Assembly (NCBI RefSeq): GCF_902830275.1
Contig: NZ_CADESW010000001.1
Span: forward strand, 496,001-560,000
DNA length: 64,000 nucleotides
Source of the DNA: Burkholderia stagnalis
Lineage (GTDB): Bacteria; Pseudomonadota; Gammaproteobacteria; Burkholderiales; Burkholderiaceae
Reading direction: 5' to 3'
Shown here piece by piece: positions 44,700 through 54,296 of this stretch; the first letter of the stretch is position 1, and every line of letters begins with the position of its first letter. A program made the position numbers and the translations under genes. Below the pieces are notes generated by a model. The model was not told the origin of the DNA. It saw nothing but the letters and a program-made list of their open reading frames with translations, and ran no database searches.

Positions 44700-45665
44700 A
44701 TGCCCATGTCCCCAACGTCGTTCGAGCCGCTCGCGCTGCGCGCCCACCGGCTGTTCGAATCCCGCGATCTCGACGAGACGCGCGAGCGGATTTCGCGCGT
44801 CATGCAGCCGCACGCGCTGCTGCCGAGCGGCCGCGTGCACGGCGCGTCGCACATGGATTTCGTGCGCCTCGGCGGGCTCGGGATCGGCACCATCGCGTTC
44901 GGCGACGCGATGCGCGTGCAGGTCGACGCGGTCGACGGCTACTACCTGCTGATGTTCTGCCTGTCCGGGCAGGCCGAGGTCCGCGCGATGGGCCGGCAGG
45001 TCGGCGTCGACGGCCAGACCGGCGTGCTGTGCGCGCCCGGCGAACCGTTCGACGCGCTGCTGTCGGCCGATTGCGAGCAGTTCGTGCTGCGCATCGACGC
45101 GGCCACCGTCAACACGCTCACCGGCGATCCGCGCGCAACGCTCGACCCGGTGCTGCGCGTGAGCGACGCGGCACTCGCCGCGTGGCGCCAACAGCTGATG
45201 CTGGTCGCGCGCTCGACGGAACTGCTCGATCGCGCGAACGCGAACCCGCGCGTCGCGTCGCAACTCGAACATCTGCTGGTCGACCTGCTGATCGAAGGCC
45301 ATCCGCCGTCGGCCGTGCCCGTGGCGCGCCACGACCCCGCGCCGGGCTTCGTGCGGCGCGCGCAGGAATTCGTCGCCGCGCACTACGCGCAGCCGCTGCA
45401 GCTCGCCGACATCGTGCAGGCGGCCGGCGTGCCGGAGCGCACGCTGCGCGACGCGTTCCTGCATTTCCGCGGGATGAGCCCCATGCAGTACCTGCGCCAC
45501 ACGCGGCTCGAACACGCGCGCGAGTTGCTGTACGGCGCGGGCAGCGCCCGGCGCATCGCGGACATCGCGCTCGATTGCGGGTTTACGCATCTGGGCCGCT
45601 TCGCGATTGCGTATCGGGAGAAATTCGGCGAATCGCCTTCGGAGACGCTCGACGGCAAGCGATGA
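44700..45665 (+). CDS. andR: AndR: AraC/XylS-type regulator of anthranilate catabolism
   Basis: This 321-aa protein has an N-terminal AraC_binding_2-type sensor domain (about 20-190) and a C-terminal double HTH (about 215-315: [46 protein letters not shown], then [33 protein letters not shown]). It is divergent from the andA operon, with a 207-bp shared promoter region, and should activate it with anthranilate as effector. The start [10 protein letters not shown] was taken; a frame open from 44580 is longer but lacks homology. Confidence 0.92.
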   Translation: MPMSPTSFEPLALRAHRLFESRDLDETRERISRVMQPHALLPSGRVHGASHMDFVRLGGLGIGTIAFGDAMRVQVDAVDGYYLLMFCLSGQAEVRAMGRQVGVDGQTGVLCAPGEPFDALLSADCEQFVLRIDAATVNTLTGDPRATLDPVLRVSDAALAAWRQQLMLVARSTELLDRANANPRVASQLEHLLVDLLIEGHPPSAVPVARHDPAPGFVRRAQEFVAAHYAQPLQLADIVQAAGVPERTLRDAFLHFRGMSPMQYLRHTRLEHARELLYGAGSARRIADIALDCGFTHLGRFAIAYREKFGESPSETLDGKR

Positions 45666-45793
45666 GATCGTGCGGGGCGCCGCATACCGCGCGCCCTGCC
45701 GATCACGTCGCGCTGGCCCCGCCTCATTCGTGCGGGCACGCGAGGCTTGACCGTTAGTTGCACCTTATCGCGCTACGTATCGGCCGGCCGCGC

Positions 45794-46684
45794 TTACGCC
45801 GGCGGCGCGAACATTGCGCGGGCGATCTCGCAGAATGCCGCCGTCGCGGGGCTTTCGTCGTGCAGGCGGCGGCTCATGATGATCGGCGACGTCGCGGCCG
45901 GCTCCGGCAGGCGGCGATACACGACGCCCTTCACCCGCACGCCCTCGACGCTTTCCGGCACCAGCGACACGCCGACCTTCGCGGCCACCAGCCCGAGCGC
46001 CGTCTGCAGCTCGCGCACCTCGTGCACGGCGGCCGGCGCGAGCCCGCCGTCGCGCAGCGCGGACAGCTGCTGATCCGCGAAGCTCGGCCGCGGCGTGCTC
46101 GGATAGACGATCAACGTCTCGTGCGCGACGTCGGCAAGCGCGAGCGGGCGGGCCGGATCGGCCAGCGGATGCCCGACCGGCAGCGCGGCGATCAGCTTCT
46201 CCTCGACGAGCGCCTCGCGCACGAGCTGGTCGTCGTCGAAGCGCAGGCGGCCGAACCCGACGTCGATCCGCCCCCCTTTCAGCGCGCCGAGCTGCTCGAG
46301 CGTGAACATTTCGATCAGCGACAGCTCGACGTCCGGCTGCGCCTCGCGGAACGCGCGGATCACGTCCGGCAGCGCGCCGTACAGCGTCGACGGCACGAAA
46401 CCGATCACGATCCGCGCCGACATCTGCGCGAGCCGCCGCGTCAGCGGCCCCAGTTCGTCGGCTTGGTCGACGAGGCGCTTCGCCTGCGCGTAGAACACGC
46501 GGCCGGCCTCGGTCAGCTTCAGCGGCCGGGCGCCGCGCTCGAACAGCGGCATGCCGATTTCGTCCTCGATCGCCTGCAGCTGGCGGCTGAGCGGCGGCTG
46601 CGTCATGTGCAGGCGCTCGGCCGCCCGCGTGATGTTCATTTCCTCGGCAACGGCCATGAAATACCGAAGCTGGCGCAATTCCAT
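45794..46684 (-). CDS. catR: CatR: LysR-type regulator of catechol genes
   Basis: This 296-aa LTTR is of the CatR/BenM type. The HTH is MELRQLRYFMAVAEEMNITRAAERLHMTQPPLSRQLQAIEDEIG (1-44). The effector domain contains IGFVPSTLYGALPDVIRAFREAQPDVELSLIEM, typical of muconate-responsive members. It is divergent from catB, with the operator ATAC-N7-GTAT beginning 3 bp from its start codon. It should activate catBAC with cis,cis-muconate and repress itself. Confidence 0.94.
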   Translation of the reverse strand: MELRQLRYFMAVAEEMNITRAAERLHMTQPPLSRQLQAIEDEIGMPLFERGARPLKLTEAGRVFYAQAKRLVDQADELGPLTRRLAQMSARIVIGFVPSTLYGALPDVIRAFREAQPDVELSLIEMFTLEQLGALKGGRIDVGFGRLRFDDDQLVREALVEEKLIAALPVGHPLADPARPLALADVAHETLIVYPSTPRPSFADQQLSALRDGGLAPAAVHEVRELQTALGLVAAKVGVSLVPESVEGVRVKGVVYRRLPEPAATSPIIMSRRLHDESPATAAFCEIARAMFAPPA

Positions 46685-46687
46685 TGC

Positions 46688-46702
46688 ATACCTCGAAAGT
46701 AT
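46688..46702. promoter_or_regulatory. CatR recognition site (ATAC-N7-GTAT)
   Basis: ATAC-CTCGAAA-GTAT at 46688-46702 matches the T-N11-A core of LysR regulators and the ATAC-N7-GTAT recognition sequence known for CatR/ClcR. It lies in the 91-bp gap between the divergent catR and catB. Confidence 0.75.
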
Positions 46703-46775
46703 GGAAGTAGTCGGAAAGAGTGTTGGACGCGTCCGGGCGGATGTTCCTAACATGTGCACCAACAGGAGGAATCGC

Positions 46776-47909
46776 ATGATAGCAACTGCCGCCACCATCG
46801 AGCGCGTCGAGACGCTGCTCGTCGACGTGCCGACGATCCGCCCGCACAAGCTGTCGGTCGCCACGATGAATTGCCAGACCCTTGTGCTGGTTCGGGTTCG
46901 ATGCTCGGACGGTATCGAAGGCGTCGGCGAAGGAACGACCATCGGCGGCCTCGCGTACGGCGAGGAGAGCCCGGAGAGCATCAAGGTCAACATCGACACC
47001 TATTTCGCGCCGCTGCTGCAAGGCATGGACGCCACCCGCCCGGGCGCCGCGATGGCACGCGTGCGCAAGCTGTTCCAGGGCAACCGCTTCGCGAAGTGCG
47101 CGCTCGAGACCGCGCTGTTCGACGCGCAGGCGCGCCGCCTCGGCGTGCCGCTGTCCGAGCTGTTCGGCGGCCGCGCGACCGACGCTGTGGACGTCTTGTG
47201 GACGCTCGCGAGCGGCGACACGCAGCGCGACATCGCGGAAGCCGAGGCGATGCTAGACGCGCGCCGCCATCGCGCGTTCAAGCTGAAGATCGGCTCGAAC
47301 GCGGTGGCCGACGACGTCGCGCACGTCGTCGCGATCAAGCGCGCGCTCGGCGAGCGCGGCGACGTGCGGGTCGACGTGAACCAGGCGTGGAGCGAGAGCG
47401 AGGCGATCTGGGCCGGCCCGCGCCTCGCGGAAGCGGGCGTGAGCCTCGTCGAGCAGCCGATCGCCGCGACGAACCGCGCGGGCCTGAAGCGCCTCACGCA
47501 GCTCGCGCAGATTCCGATCATGGCTGACGAGGCGCTGCACGGCCCGGTCGACGCGTTTGCGCTCGCACAGGACCGCGCGGCCGACGTGTTCGCGGTGAAG
47601 ATCGCGCAGTCGGGCGGCCTGCAGGGCGCGGCGAGCGTCGCGGCGATCGCGGCGGCGGCCGGCGTCGACCTGTACGGCGGCACGATGCTCGAAGGCGCGG
47701 CCGGCACGATGGCGTCCGCGCAGCTGTTCAGCACGTTCGGTTCGCTGAAATGGGGCACCGAGCTGTTCGGCCCGCTGCTGCTGACGGAGGAAATCCTCGT
47801 CGAGCCGCTGCGTTACCAGGATTTCAAGCTGCATCTGCCGGCCACGCCCGGCCTCGGCATTACCTTCGACTGGGCCCGCATCGAACGGATGCGACGCGAC
47901 GCCCGCTGA
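46776..47909 (+). CDS. catB: CatB: muconate cycloisomerase
   Basis: This 377-aa enolase-superfamily enzyme converts cis,cis-muconate to muconolactone. It shows RPHKLSVATMNCQTLVLVRV at the N-terminal capping domain, the catalytic Lys in HRAFKLKIGSN (KxK), and the metal ligands in RVDVNQAWSE, LVEQPIA and PIMADEAL. The C-terminal GGTMLEGAAGTMAS is also typical of the subgroup. AGGAGGAATCGC precedes the ATG. It is the first gene of catBAC, 32 bp before catA. Confidence 0.96.
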   Translation: MIATAATIERVETLLVDVPTIRPHKLSVATMNCQTLVLVRVRCSDGIEGVGEGTTIGGLAYGEESPESIKVNIDTYFAPLLQGMDATRPGAAMARVRKLFQGNRFAKCALETALFDAQARRLGVPLSELFGGRATDAVDVLWTLASGDTQRDIAEAEAMLDARRHRAFKLKIGSNAVADDVAHVVAIKRALGERGDVRVDVNQAWSESEAIWAGPRLAEAGVSLVEQPIAATNRAGLKRLTQLAQIPIMADEALHGPVDAFALAQDRAADVFAVKIAQSGGLQGAASVAAIAAAAGVDLYGGTMLEGAAGTMASAQLFSTFGSLKWGTELFGPLLLTEEILVEPLRYQDFKLHLPATPGLGITFDWARIERMRRDAR

Positions 47910-47941
47910 TCCCCACACGACACCCGATACAGGAGACACGC

Positions 47942-48844
47942 ATGAACAAGGACGCCATCGACGCGCTGCTGAAGACCTTCGACGATGCCGCGGAGAAGCC
48001 CGGCAACCCGCGCGTGCGCGCGATCGTCAACCGGATCGTGAAGGACCTGTGCTACACGATCGAGGATTTCGACGTGCAGCCGAGCGAATTCTGGACCGCG
48101 CTGAACTACCTGAACGAAGCCGGCAAGGAGTTCGGCCTGATCGCCGCGGGCCTCGGCCTCGAGCGCTTCCTCGACGTGCGGATGGACGAGGCCGAAGCGA
48201 AGGCCGGCATCCACGGCGGCACGCCGCGCACGATCGAAGGGCCGCTGTACGTGGCGGGTGCGCCGGAATCGGTCGGCCATGCGCGCCTCGACGACGGCAC
48301 CGATCCGGGCCAGACGCTCATCATGCGAGGCCAGGTGCTGGGCGACGACGGCGCACCGCTCGCGAACGCGCTCGTCGAAGTGTGGCACGCGAACCATCTC
48401 GGCAACTATTCGTACTTCGATCAATCGCAGCCGGCGTTCAACCTGCGCCGCTCGATCCGCACCGACGCCGAAGGCCGCTACAGCTTCCGCAGCGTGCTGC
48501 CGGTCGGCTACAGCGTGCCGCCGGGCAGCAAGACCGAGCAGTTGCTCGACCAGCTCGGCCGTCACGGCCATCGTCCCGCGCACATTCACTTCTTCGTTTC
48601 CGCGGACGGTTATCGTAAGCTGACGACGCAGATCAACATCGAAGGCGATCCGCATATCTGGGACGACTTCGCATTCGCGACGCGTGAAGGGCTGATTCCG
48701 AAGATCAAGCAGGCCGAGGGCGCGGAAGGCAAGCCGTATGGCGTCGACGGGCAGTTCGCGCTGATCGATTTCGATTTCACGCTGGTCAAGGATCGCGCGA
48801 ACGTTCCGGAAAGCGAAGTCGACCGCGCACGTGCGCAGGCCTGA
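47942..48844 (+). CDS. catA: CatA: catechol 1,2-dioxygenase
   Basis: This 300-aa intradiol dioxygenase cleaves catechol to cis,cis-muconate. Non-heme Fe(III) ligands are the Tyr in EGPLYVAGAPE (about 164), the Tyr in LGNYSYFD (about 198) and the His pair in HRPAHIHFF (about 222-224). The N-terminal helical dimerisation domain is present. AGGAGACACGC precedes the ATG. It receives catechol from anthranilate dioxygenase encoded about 3.5 kb away. Confidence 0.97.
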   Translation: MNKDAIDALLKTFDDAAEKPGNPRVRAIVNRIVKDLCYTIEDFDVQPSEFWTALNYLNEAGKEFGLIAAGLGLERFLDVRMDEAEAKAGIHGGTPRTIEGPLYVAGAPESVGHARLDDGTDPGQTLIMRGQVLGDDGAPLANALVEVWHANHLGNYSYFDQSQPAFNLRRSIRTDAEGRYSFRSVLPVGYSVPPGSKTEQLLDQLGRHGHRPAHIHFFVSADGYRKLTTQINIEGDPHIWDDFAFATREGLIPKIKQAEGAEGKPYGVDGQFALIDFDFTLVKDRANVPESEVDRARAQA

Positions 48845-48884
48845 ACGGCTTCATACGACGAACCGATCACGCAAGGAGCAAGTG

Positions 48885-49175
48885 ATGCTGTTTCATGTGG
48901 AAATGACTGTTCATCTGCCGACGGACATGGATCCGGTCAAGGCGGCAACGCTGAAGGCGGAAGAGAAGGCAATGTGCCAGCGCCTGATGAACGACGGTGT
49001 CTGGCGGCATCTGTGGCGGATCGCGGGGCAGTATGCGAACGTCAGCATCTTCGATGTCGAGAGCGTGCAGCAACTGCATGATCTGGTGAGCCAGTTGCCG
49101 CTGTTTCCGTATATGACGCTGGAAGTGCGGGCGCTGTGCCGGCATCCGTCGTCGGTGCGGGAGGATGATCGGTAA
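48885..49175 (+). CDS. catC: CatC: muconolactone delta-isomerase
   Basis: This 96-aa protein is a typical MIase (MLFHVEMTVHLPTDMDP; VWRHLWRIAGQYANVSIFDVESVQQLHDLVSQLPLFPYM). It isomerises muconolactone to 3-oxoadipate enol-lactone. AAGGAGCAAGTG precedes the ATG. No catD follows; the next gene belongs to a secretion system, so enol-lactone hydrolysis must be encoded elsewhere. Confidence 0.97.
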   Translation: MLFHVEMTVHLPTDMDPVKAATLKAEEKAMCQRLMNDGVWRHLWRIAGQYANVSIFDVESVQQLHDLVSQLPLFPYMTLEVRALCRHPSSVREDDR

Positions 49176-49232
49176 GTGAGCGGAACGTCAGCAGCGGCCG
49201 TCCAGCAGCCGCACTTTGTAGCCGGAGGCTGC

Positions 49233-49253
49233 GGCGCCCGCTCAACGGGCGCC
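49233..49253. terminator. possible hairpin terminator between catC and tssJ
   Basis: GGCGCCCG-CTCAA-CGGGCGCC forms an 8-bp stem across the end of tssJ, between two convergent operons. There is no T-run on either side, so its role as a terminator is uncertain. Confidence 0.3.
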
Positions 49254-49775
49254 CTTCAATCCCGGCACATCGCCGCTCGACAGCACCTCGTTCTCGACCA
49301 ATTCCAGCCGAAGCGGTTTGTCTGCATCCAGCCTTTTCTTTTCAATCACACGCTTCCACACGTCATCACGCGTGGGGCTGCGATAGAACGCAACGATCGC
49401 GACATATTTCGTCTCCGGTTGCATCGGCTGGGCCAGGCTCGCCGAAGCGCCTGGGTTCACGACCGTCGAGATATCCGCCAGCAGATCCTGCGCAAGCACG
49501 GTTCTGTCGTTTTTGAGCAGATCGTCATACGACGTCCCGTCGAACATCTTGCGATCCTTCAGTTGATAGACGCGTACGGCAACGGAAGTCGCCCGCCCTG
49601 CGTCGTCCGGATTCAATGCGGCGCGAGCCGCAAGATCGACGTTCAGCACCTTCACCTGCTTGAAGAACACGGCGCGATAAGCGCTCGCCGTCGTATCCGA
49701 AACGGATTGCCACGCGCCGCAGGCAGACAGCAGCATGACGGCTGAGATGGATGAAACAGCGAAACGGATAGTCAT
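49242..49775 (-). CDS. tssJ: TssJ: type VI secretion outer-membrane lipoprotein
   Basis: This 177-aa lipoprotein has a signal peptide ending in the lipobox LLSAC and a TssJ/SciN-like beta-sandwich (VAVRVYQLKDRKMFDGTSYDDLLKNDRTVLAQDLLA, about 65-100, containing the loop that contacts TssM). It anchors the TssJLM membrane complex to the outer membrane. It lies 14 bp after tssG and is the last gene of this segment, next to the convergent cat operon. Confidence 0.93.
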   Translation of the reverse strand: MTIRFAVSSISAVMLLSACGAWQSVSDTTASAYRAVFFKQVKVLNVDLAARAALNPDDAGRATSVAVRVYQLKDRKMFDGTSYDDLLKNDRTVLAQDLLADISTVVNPGASASLAQPMQPETKYVAIVAFYRSPTRDDVWKRVIEKKRLDADKPLRLELVENEVLSSGDVPGLKGAR

Positions 49776-49789
49776 GTGTGTTCCCCTGG

Positions 49790-50917
49790 TCAGGCATGTT
49801 GAGTCAGATGTGGATTCGGTACGGATACAGGAAATGCCCGATAGATCCCAAGCGCAATATTGATCAGACGCTCTTCATCGGCGGGCAACACGGTGGTCCA
49901 GCCGAGGCGTGGCGCCGAGCCGTCATGCGTCGGGCCGATTACTGGCAATGGCGCATGTCGCGAAGACACCTCCATCCGCAGATGCACGTCGGCCTTGACA
50001 CCTACATAGAGCTGCATGAAGGCCATCAGCTCGCGATGCAGCAATGCACCCGGCAACAGGCCCCGGGCCTGTTGCGCATCTGCGGGCTGCAGCGTCACGC
50101 GAACCGCCCGGCTCCGGTATGTCATCCGTTTGCCCAGCACGTAGCCGCCGCCTAGCCCCTTGCGCTCGCCATCCTCCTTCGCCGCCACGATGCTGGCGAC
50201 TGACTCGAGCGGTCGTTGCCGCCCCGTCGACGTCACGACCGGCCAGAACTCGTCGACCCGAACGCCGACGCGCGGAACAGCCAGCGCCACCACGCCTGCC
50301 AACCCTTCCGGCGTACGGGTCCGCTGGATCAATAGCCCAAGCAGCGCCAGCATCCGCGAATCAGGCAGACCGGCCCGCATCGGCTTGTCGCCCCAACCGA
50401 ACCCGGCCAGAGACAGCAGGCAGCGCGAGTGCGCATCGGTACCGCCTGACCGGAAGCTCTCGGGGTAGCGGTACTTCTTCCACACGCGGTACAGCAGTGT
50501 GACGAACCGATGATTGAATTGATCGAGAAACGCTTCGACGGCCTCGTGCCCTTCCTCGCGCTGCACGATCTCGTCGATCATGTGCGACGGCATCGCCGCG
50601 TCGACACCGTACAGCCCCATGAAGGTCGTGCGCACGGTCGGCCGAGCATCGGGCCATTCGTCGTCGAATTCGACCGACGCAACCTCGCTTGCCGGAAAGC
50701 CCAGGCGCGGCCGCGGCCGGAAGCGCACTGGTTCGCGCTCGACGGTGTTCTGCGTGCCGAACACCGGCCGATCGGACACGCGAACCTCGAGCAGCCGGCA
50801 TAGCTGCATGAAGTTCATGCGCGGCGCACGCGCCAGCAGCGACGCCACCAGCGGATCGAGATGCGACAGTTCGAGCGGCCTCACAGCGGATCCCGCTGCG
50901 CCTTGCTGCGCGGCCAT
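49790..50917 (-). CDS. tssG: TssG: type VI secretion baseplate protein
   Basis: This 375-aa protein is of the TssG/VasB/ImpH family (MNFMQLCRLLE; VRFRPRPRLGFPASEVASVEF; FMGLYGVDAAMPSHMIDEIV; FLDQFNHRFVTLLYRVWKKYR). TssG with two TssF copies forms the baseplate wedge with TssK and TssE. It overlaps tssF by 37 bp. Confidence 0.95.
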   Translation of the reverse strand: MAAQQGAAGSAVRPLELSHLDPLVASLLARAPRMNFMQLCRLLEVRVSDRPVFGTQNTVEREPVRFRPRPRLGFPASEVASVEFDDEWPDARPTVRTTFMGLYGVDAAMPSHMIDEIVQREEGHEAVEAFLDQFNHRFVTLLYRVWKKYRYPESFRSGGTDAHSRCLLSLAGFGWGDKPMRAGLPDSRMLALLGLLIQRTRTPEGLAGVVALAVPRVGVRVDEFWPVVTSTGRQRPLESVASIVAAKEDGERKGLGGGYVLGKRMTYRSRAVRVTLQPADAQQARGLLPGALLHRELMAFMQLYVGVKADVHLRMEVSSRHAPLPVIGPTHDGSAPRLGWTTVLPADEERLINIALGIYRAFPVSVPNPHLTQHA

Positions 50918-52695
50918 TCGATCCGTGCCTGCGTCGGCAGAATGACGACCGCGAACTTCGTGAACAGGTTGATTTCGGCGTACAGCGCGAAAAAGCGATG
51001 CAGCAGTTCGCCGAACAGCATCACGTCGCCCTCGCCCGCGAACGCATGACTGTCGAGCGTGACCTCGATCAGCACGCCCCGCTCGACCGAGCCGCCCGAC
51101 ACTTCTTCGATCAGTGCCTGCGATACCCGAAGCAATCCGGCGAGACGCCGACGGTTCAGCTCATCATTCGTCCAGTCATAGAGCGCCAACGCGCCACGCA
51201 GCACTTCCGCGTTCATCATCGACAGGAAATTCGGCGCCAGGTGCGACAACACACGCCACTGGAAACGGTCTTCCGTCGGCGGATACAGCGGCAGTGTCGG
51301 CGAGACGAGATTGCGCACGCCGGCGACGTTCTGCGTGCTGACCGCAATTTCATCGAGACTCGCCTCGCGCAATCCCTTGCGCGGCAACATCCCGTTGGTG
51401 CCCGTCACGCGCAGCGACAGGCTTTCCTCTGGCAGCGTATCCATGGATTCCCACGCGTGACCACCGAGGACCACCCACGTTTCGTGCAGTCCGGACACGC
51501 CCGGCCGCACGCGCGTATGGAAATAGCGCTCCGGCGCTTCGTGCCGCAACATGCCGCCGCGATGCCGGAACGCCGCGAACGGCACGTATTCATACCGCTC
51601 GGCCGTGTCGTGGTCGAACGTTGCGATCGCGTCGACAGAGTAGGTTTCGACATGCTCGCCCTGATGACCGGCCGGCACCACGCGATACTCGGTTTCGTGA
51701 TGATCGATCTCGATCGGTTCGGCATCCAGTTCGAACAGGTTGATCACGGGGCTGCAGAACAGCCGCACGTTCTCCGCACTGAAACGTTGATCGGATGGCC
51801 AGGCCTGCTTCAGCACGATCTCCAGTTCGAAGCGGGTCGAGCTTTCTGGCAATTTCGTGATGTCCAGACCGCACAGGTCGACGAACAGGAATTTCTCGCG
51901 GAACGTGAAGTACTCGAGCAGCAGCTGATAACCCGAGAATGCGGCATCGGCCTTCGGCCACAACCGCTCTTCGGTCGAGAAGCCGGCCGGTTCGATCGCG
52001 ACGCCGGCAAGCGGCACCGCTTCACCATCGCGGACTTCCGGAATGCGCCAGTGGATCGCGTCGACCTGCCGCGTGAGCGCGAGGTGCATGGCGAACGCAG
52101 TCGGCAGATCCGCGCTCAGGTGCACGCGCAGCCGCGACAGGTCCGTTTCCTTGCGAAGTGCCGATCCTTCAAGCGCGAAACCGAGCCGGATGACCGAGCG
52201 GCCGTCGTGGCGCACGGTCGGCCCGGCATGGGTGATCACGATCGGTTGCAATGCGACGGCTTGCGTGGTTCGGTACTGGCACTGGATCGCCCGCGGCGTC
52301 GTGCCTTCGGCGCTCGTCGGAGATGGCACGTTGATCGGCGTCGAACGTATGGGCACACCGGCCGGCACTATTTCGGTCTTCTGCAGTTTTTCCGCGGGCG
52401 GAATCAGCTCGACGATCGACAGCGACGGAATCATTCGAAGATAGTGCGGCCACAAAAGGCTCACGAGGCCCTCTGTGAGCTCCGGCAGTTCGTCGTCGAG
52501 CTTCTGCCGGAGTCGGCCAGTCAGGAACGCAAAACCTTCGAATAGCCGCTCCACGTAGGGATCGCGATCGCCGACGCGGTCGAGATTGAGCAAGCGCGCC
52601 CGGTCGGGGTGTGCTTTCGCGAATTCCTTGCCGGACTCGCGCAAATAGCGCATTTCCGCTTCGTAGTAGCGCAGGATGGGATCGTTGTGTTCCAT
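50881..52695 (-). CDS. tssF: TssF: type VI secretion baseplate protein
   Basis: This 604-aa protein is of the TssF/VasA/ImpG family. The N-terminus is diagnostic (ILRYYEAEMRYLRESGKEFAKAHPDRARLLNLDRVGDRDPYVERLFEGFAFLTGRL), followed by LVSLLWPHYLRMIPSLSIVEL, and the C-terminal half has WRVLSHLAPNFLSM. It is a baseplate wedge component. It follows tssA by 9 bp and overlaps tssG. Confidence 0.96.
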   Translation of the reverse strand: MEHNDPILRYYEAEMRYLRESGKEFAKAHPDRARLLNLDRVGDRDPYVERLFEGFAFLTGRLRQKLDDELPELTEGLVSLLWPHYLRMIPSLSIVELIPPAEKLQKTEIVPAGVPIRSTPINVPSPTSAEGTTPRAIQCQYRTTQAVALQPIVITHAGPTVRHDGRSVIRLGFALEGSALRKETDLSRLRVHLSADLPTAFAMHLALTRQVDAIHWRIPEVRDGEAVPLAGVAIEPAGFSTEERLWPKADAAFSGYQLLLEYFTFREKFLFVDLCGLDITKLPESSTRFELEIVLKQAWPSDQRFSAENVRLFCSPVINLFELDAEPIEIDHHETEYRVVPAGHQGEHVETYSVDAIATFDHDTAERYEYVPFAAFRHRGGMLRHEAPERYFHTRVRPGVSGLHETWVVLGGHAWESMDTLPEESLSLRVTGTNGMLPRKGLREASLDEIAVSTQNVAGVRNLVSPTLPLYPPTEDRFQWRVLSHLAPNFLSMMNAEVLRGALALYDWTNDELNRRRLAGLLRVSQALIEEVSGGSVERGVLIEVTLDSHAFAGEGDVMLFGELLHRFFALYAEINLFTKFAVVILPTQARIEWPRSKAQRDPL

Positions 52696-52704
52696 GGGAT
52701 ACCG

Positions 52705-54288
52705 TTACGAAAGAGTCAGCGCGCGTGCCGGATCGAGCACGGTCATTTCCGCCTGCAATTCACCGATGCGGCGTGCAAGCGCCGGTTTGTCGGCGTCCTT
52801 TCGGTTGATCGTTGCTTTCAACGCCCGGACAAGCTGGTGCTTGACCTCGAACACCAGCGCCGGCTCCCAGCGCATCAGCGGCAGCGATCGGGATGCCCCA
52901 TCGAGCTCGGCAAGCAGCGCGAGCGCCGTATCCGGACGGTCGGCATGGTCGGCGAGGCGCGCCATCACGAGCCGTTGCAGATAGAGATGACGATCGGTCC
53001 TCATGCCCGGCAGCACTTCAAGCCACCCGAAAGCAGCCTCGATGCCATCGCGCGCAGCCAGCTCGCGCGCCTGCGCCTCGATTTCCGGCCAATCGCAGGC
53101 TGCATCGCCTTCGCCGCCGGCCGATACCGGCAGAGGCGCAACGGCCTCGCCGGCTTCCAGGTCTCGCACGACAGCATGCCGCGCGATCCATTCGAGCGTT
53201 GTATCGTCGGCGAACGGCGTGCCGTCATTGAATGCCAGCCGCTCGATACCCGGCAACCGTTCGAGGAACAGCGCGAAATCCGCGCGCAGCAGCTCGCGCC
53301 ATGTGTTGTACGGCGCGCCGACGTGGTCGAGCGCGATGTGCTGGAAGTACTGCAGGTCGAACCAGAGGTGATTCACGCCCTCCATGAATGCGCCTTCGAC
53401 GCGTTCGAGCAGTTCATGCCACTGCTTCTGCAGCACGAGTCGCTTCATCTGCTGGCGCAGCTCGCTACGCGGCGGCACCAGACGCGTACGGGACGCGACA
53501 TCCGCCGGCGGAACCTCGTGCAGCGTGTCCCAGCGGATGCTGCGCACGAGTCGAACCGAGGGCAGATAGCCGTTCTCCTGATCGCGTAACCACACCGCCA
53601 TCCTGCGCGCCTGATCGAGCAGGTCGCGTGTGGACGCGATTGTGCTCGACGAAACGTGGTGCGGTGTTGCAGTAGACGACGTCAGCGGCTCGGAAGCCGT
53701 GTTGCGTGAGGATTCGTCGTTGTGCTCGAACCGTGAGACGAGTGGCTGCAGGTTCGGGCGCGCAGCTTCAGGCCAGGCTGCCGTGCCGGCCGACAGCACA
53801 TCAAGCGCGGCGAGCGCCCGCTCGAGATCGGCCGGCGCGAATGCCCCGCGGCTGTCGAGCAGATCGAGCATGCGCGCCGTCGCCAGCATCTCGATCGCGC
53901 CCTTCTTCGCTTCAGCACGCACGGGCAGTACGGCCTCGCCGAATCGGTCGACGAGCGCGGCCGCCAGTTCGAGTGCATCCGCGAAGCCGGCCGGACCATC
54001 CTGCCGCAGCCGGGCGAATGCAAAGTAGCCGGCCAGTCGCAGATCCTTTCCGGTTTCCTTCATCAGTTGCTCGCAGGATCGGACGATCAGTCCGTCATCG
54101 ATGCCGGAGAGCTTTTGCGTTTCATCCCGCAGCTCGAAGAACGCGTCCTCGTAGCCGGGGTCGCGACCGACGCCGGAGTCGCCCGCGAGTGGTTGCAGCC
54201 ACGCATCCCACGCGTCGAACCGTGGTTGTCCGAGCGAATCATCGCGATTCCCGCCAACGAGCGTTTTAACGAAATTTGCAAGCGTCAT
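52705..54288 (-). CDS. tssA: TssA-like type VI secretion protein
   Basis: This 527-aa protein has an ImpA_N-type N-terminal domain (WLQPLAGDSGVGRDPGYEDAFFELRDETQKLSG, about 30-65) and a long helical middle and C-terminal part (VPPADVASRTRLVPPRSELRQQMKRLVLQKQWHELLERVEG), like the large TssA forms. TssA proteins guide or cap tail-sheath assembly. The ATG at 54288 (MTLANFVKTL) has GAGG six bases upstream and is preferred over the TTG at 54300 that overlaps tssM. A Ser/Thr-rich linker occurs near residues 195-225. Confidence 0.88.
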   Translation of the reverse strand: MTLANFVKTLVGGNRDDSLGQPRFDAWDAWLQPLAGDSGVGRDPGYEDAFFELRDETQKLSGIDDGLIVRSCEQLMKETGKDLRLAGYFAFARLRQDGPAGFADALELAAALVDRFGEAVLPVRAEAKKGAIEMLATARMLDLLDSRGAFAPADLERALAALDVLSAGTAAWPEAARPNLQPLVSRFEHNDESSRNTASEPLTSSTATPHHVSSSTIASTRDLLDQARRMAVWLRDQENGYLPSVRLVRSIRWDTLHEVPPADVASRTRLVPPRSELRQQMKRLVLQKQWHELLERVEGAFMEGVNHLWFDLQYFQHIALDHVGAPYNTWRELLRADFALFLERLPGIERLAFNDGTPFADDTTLEWIARHAVVRDLEAGEAVAPLPVSAGGEGDAACDWPEIEAQARELAARDGIEAAFGWLEVLPGMRTDRHLYLQRLVMARLADHADRPDTALALLAELDGASRSLPLMRWEPALVFEVKHQLVRALKATINRKDADKPALARRIGELQAEMTVLDPARALTLS

Positions 54289-54296
54289 GGGAAGCC

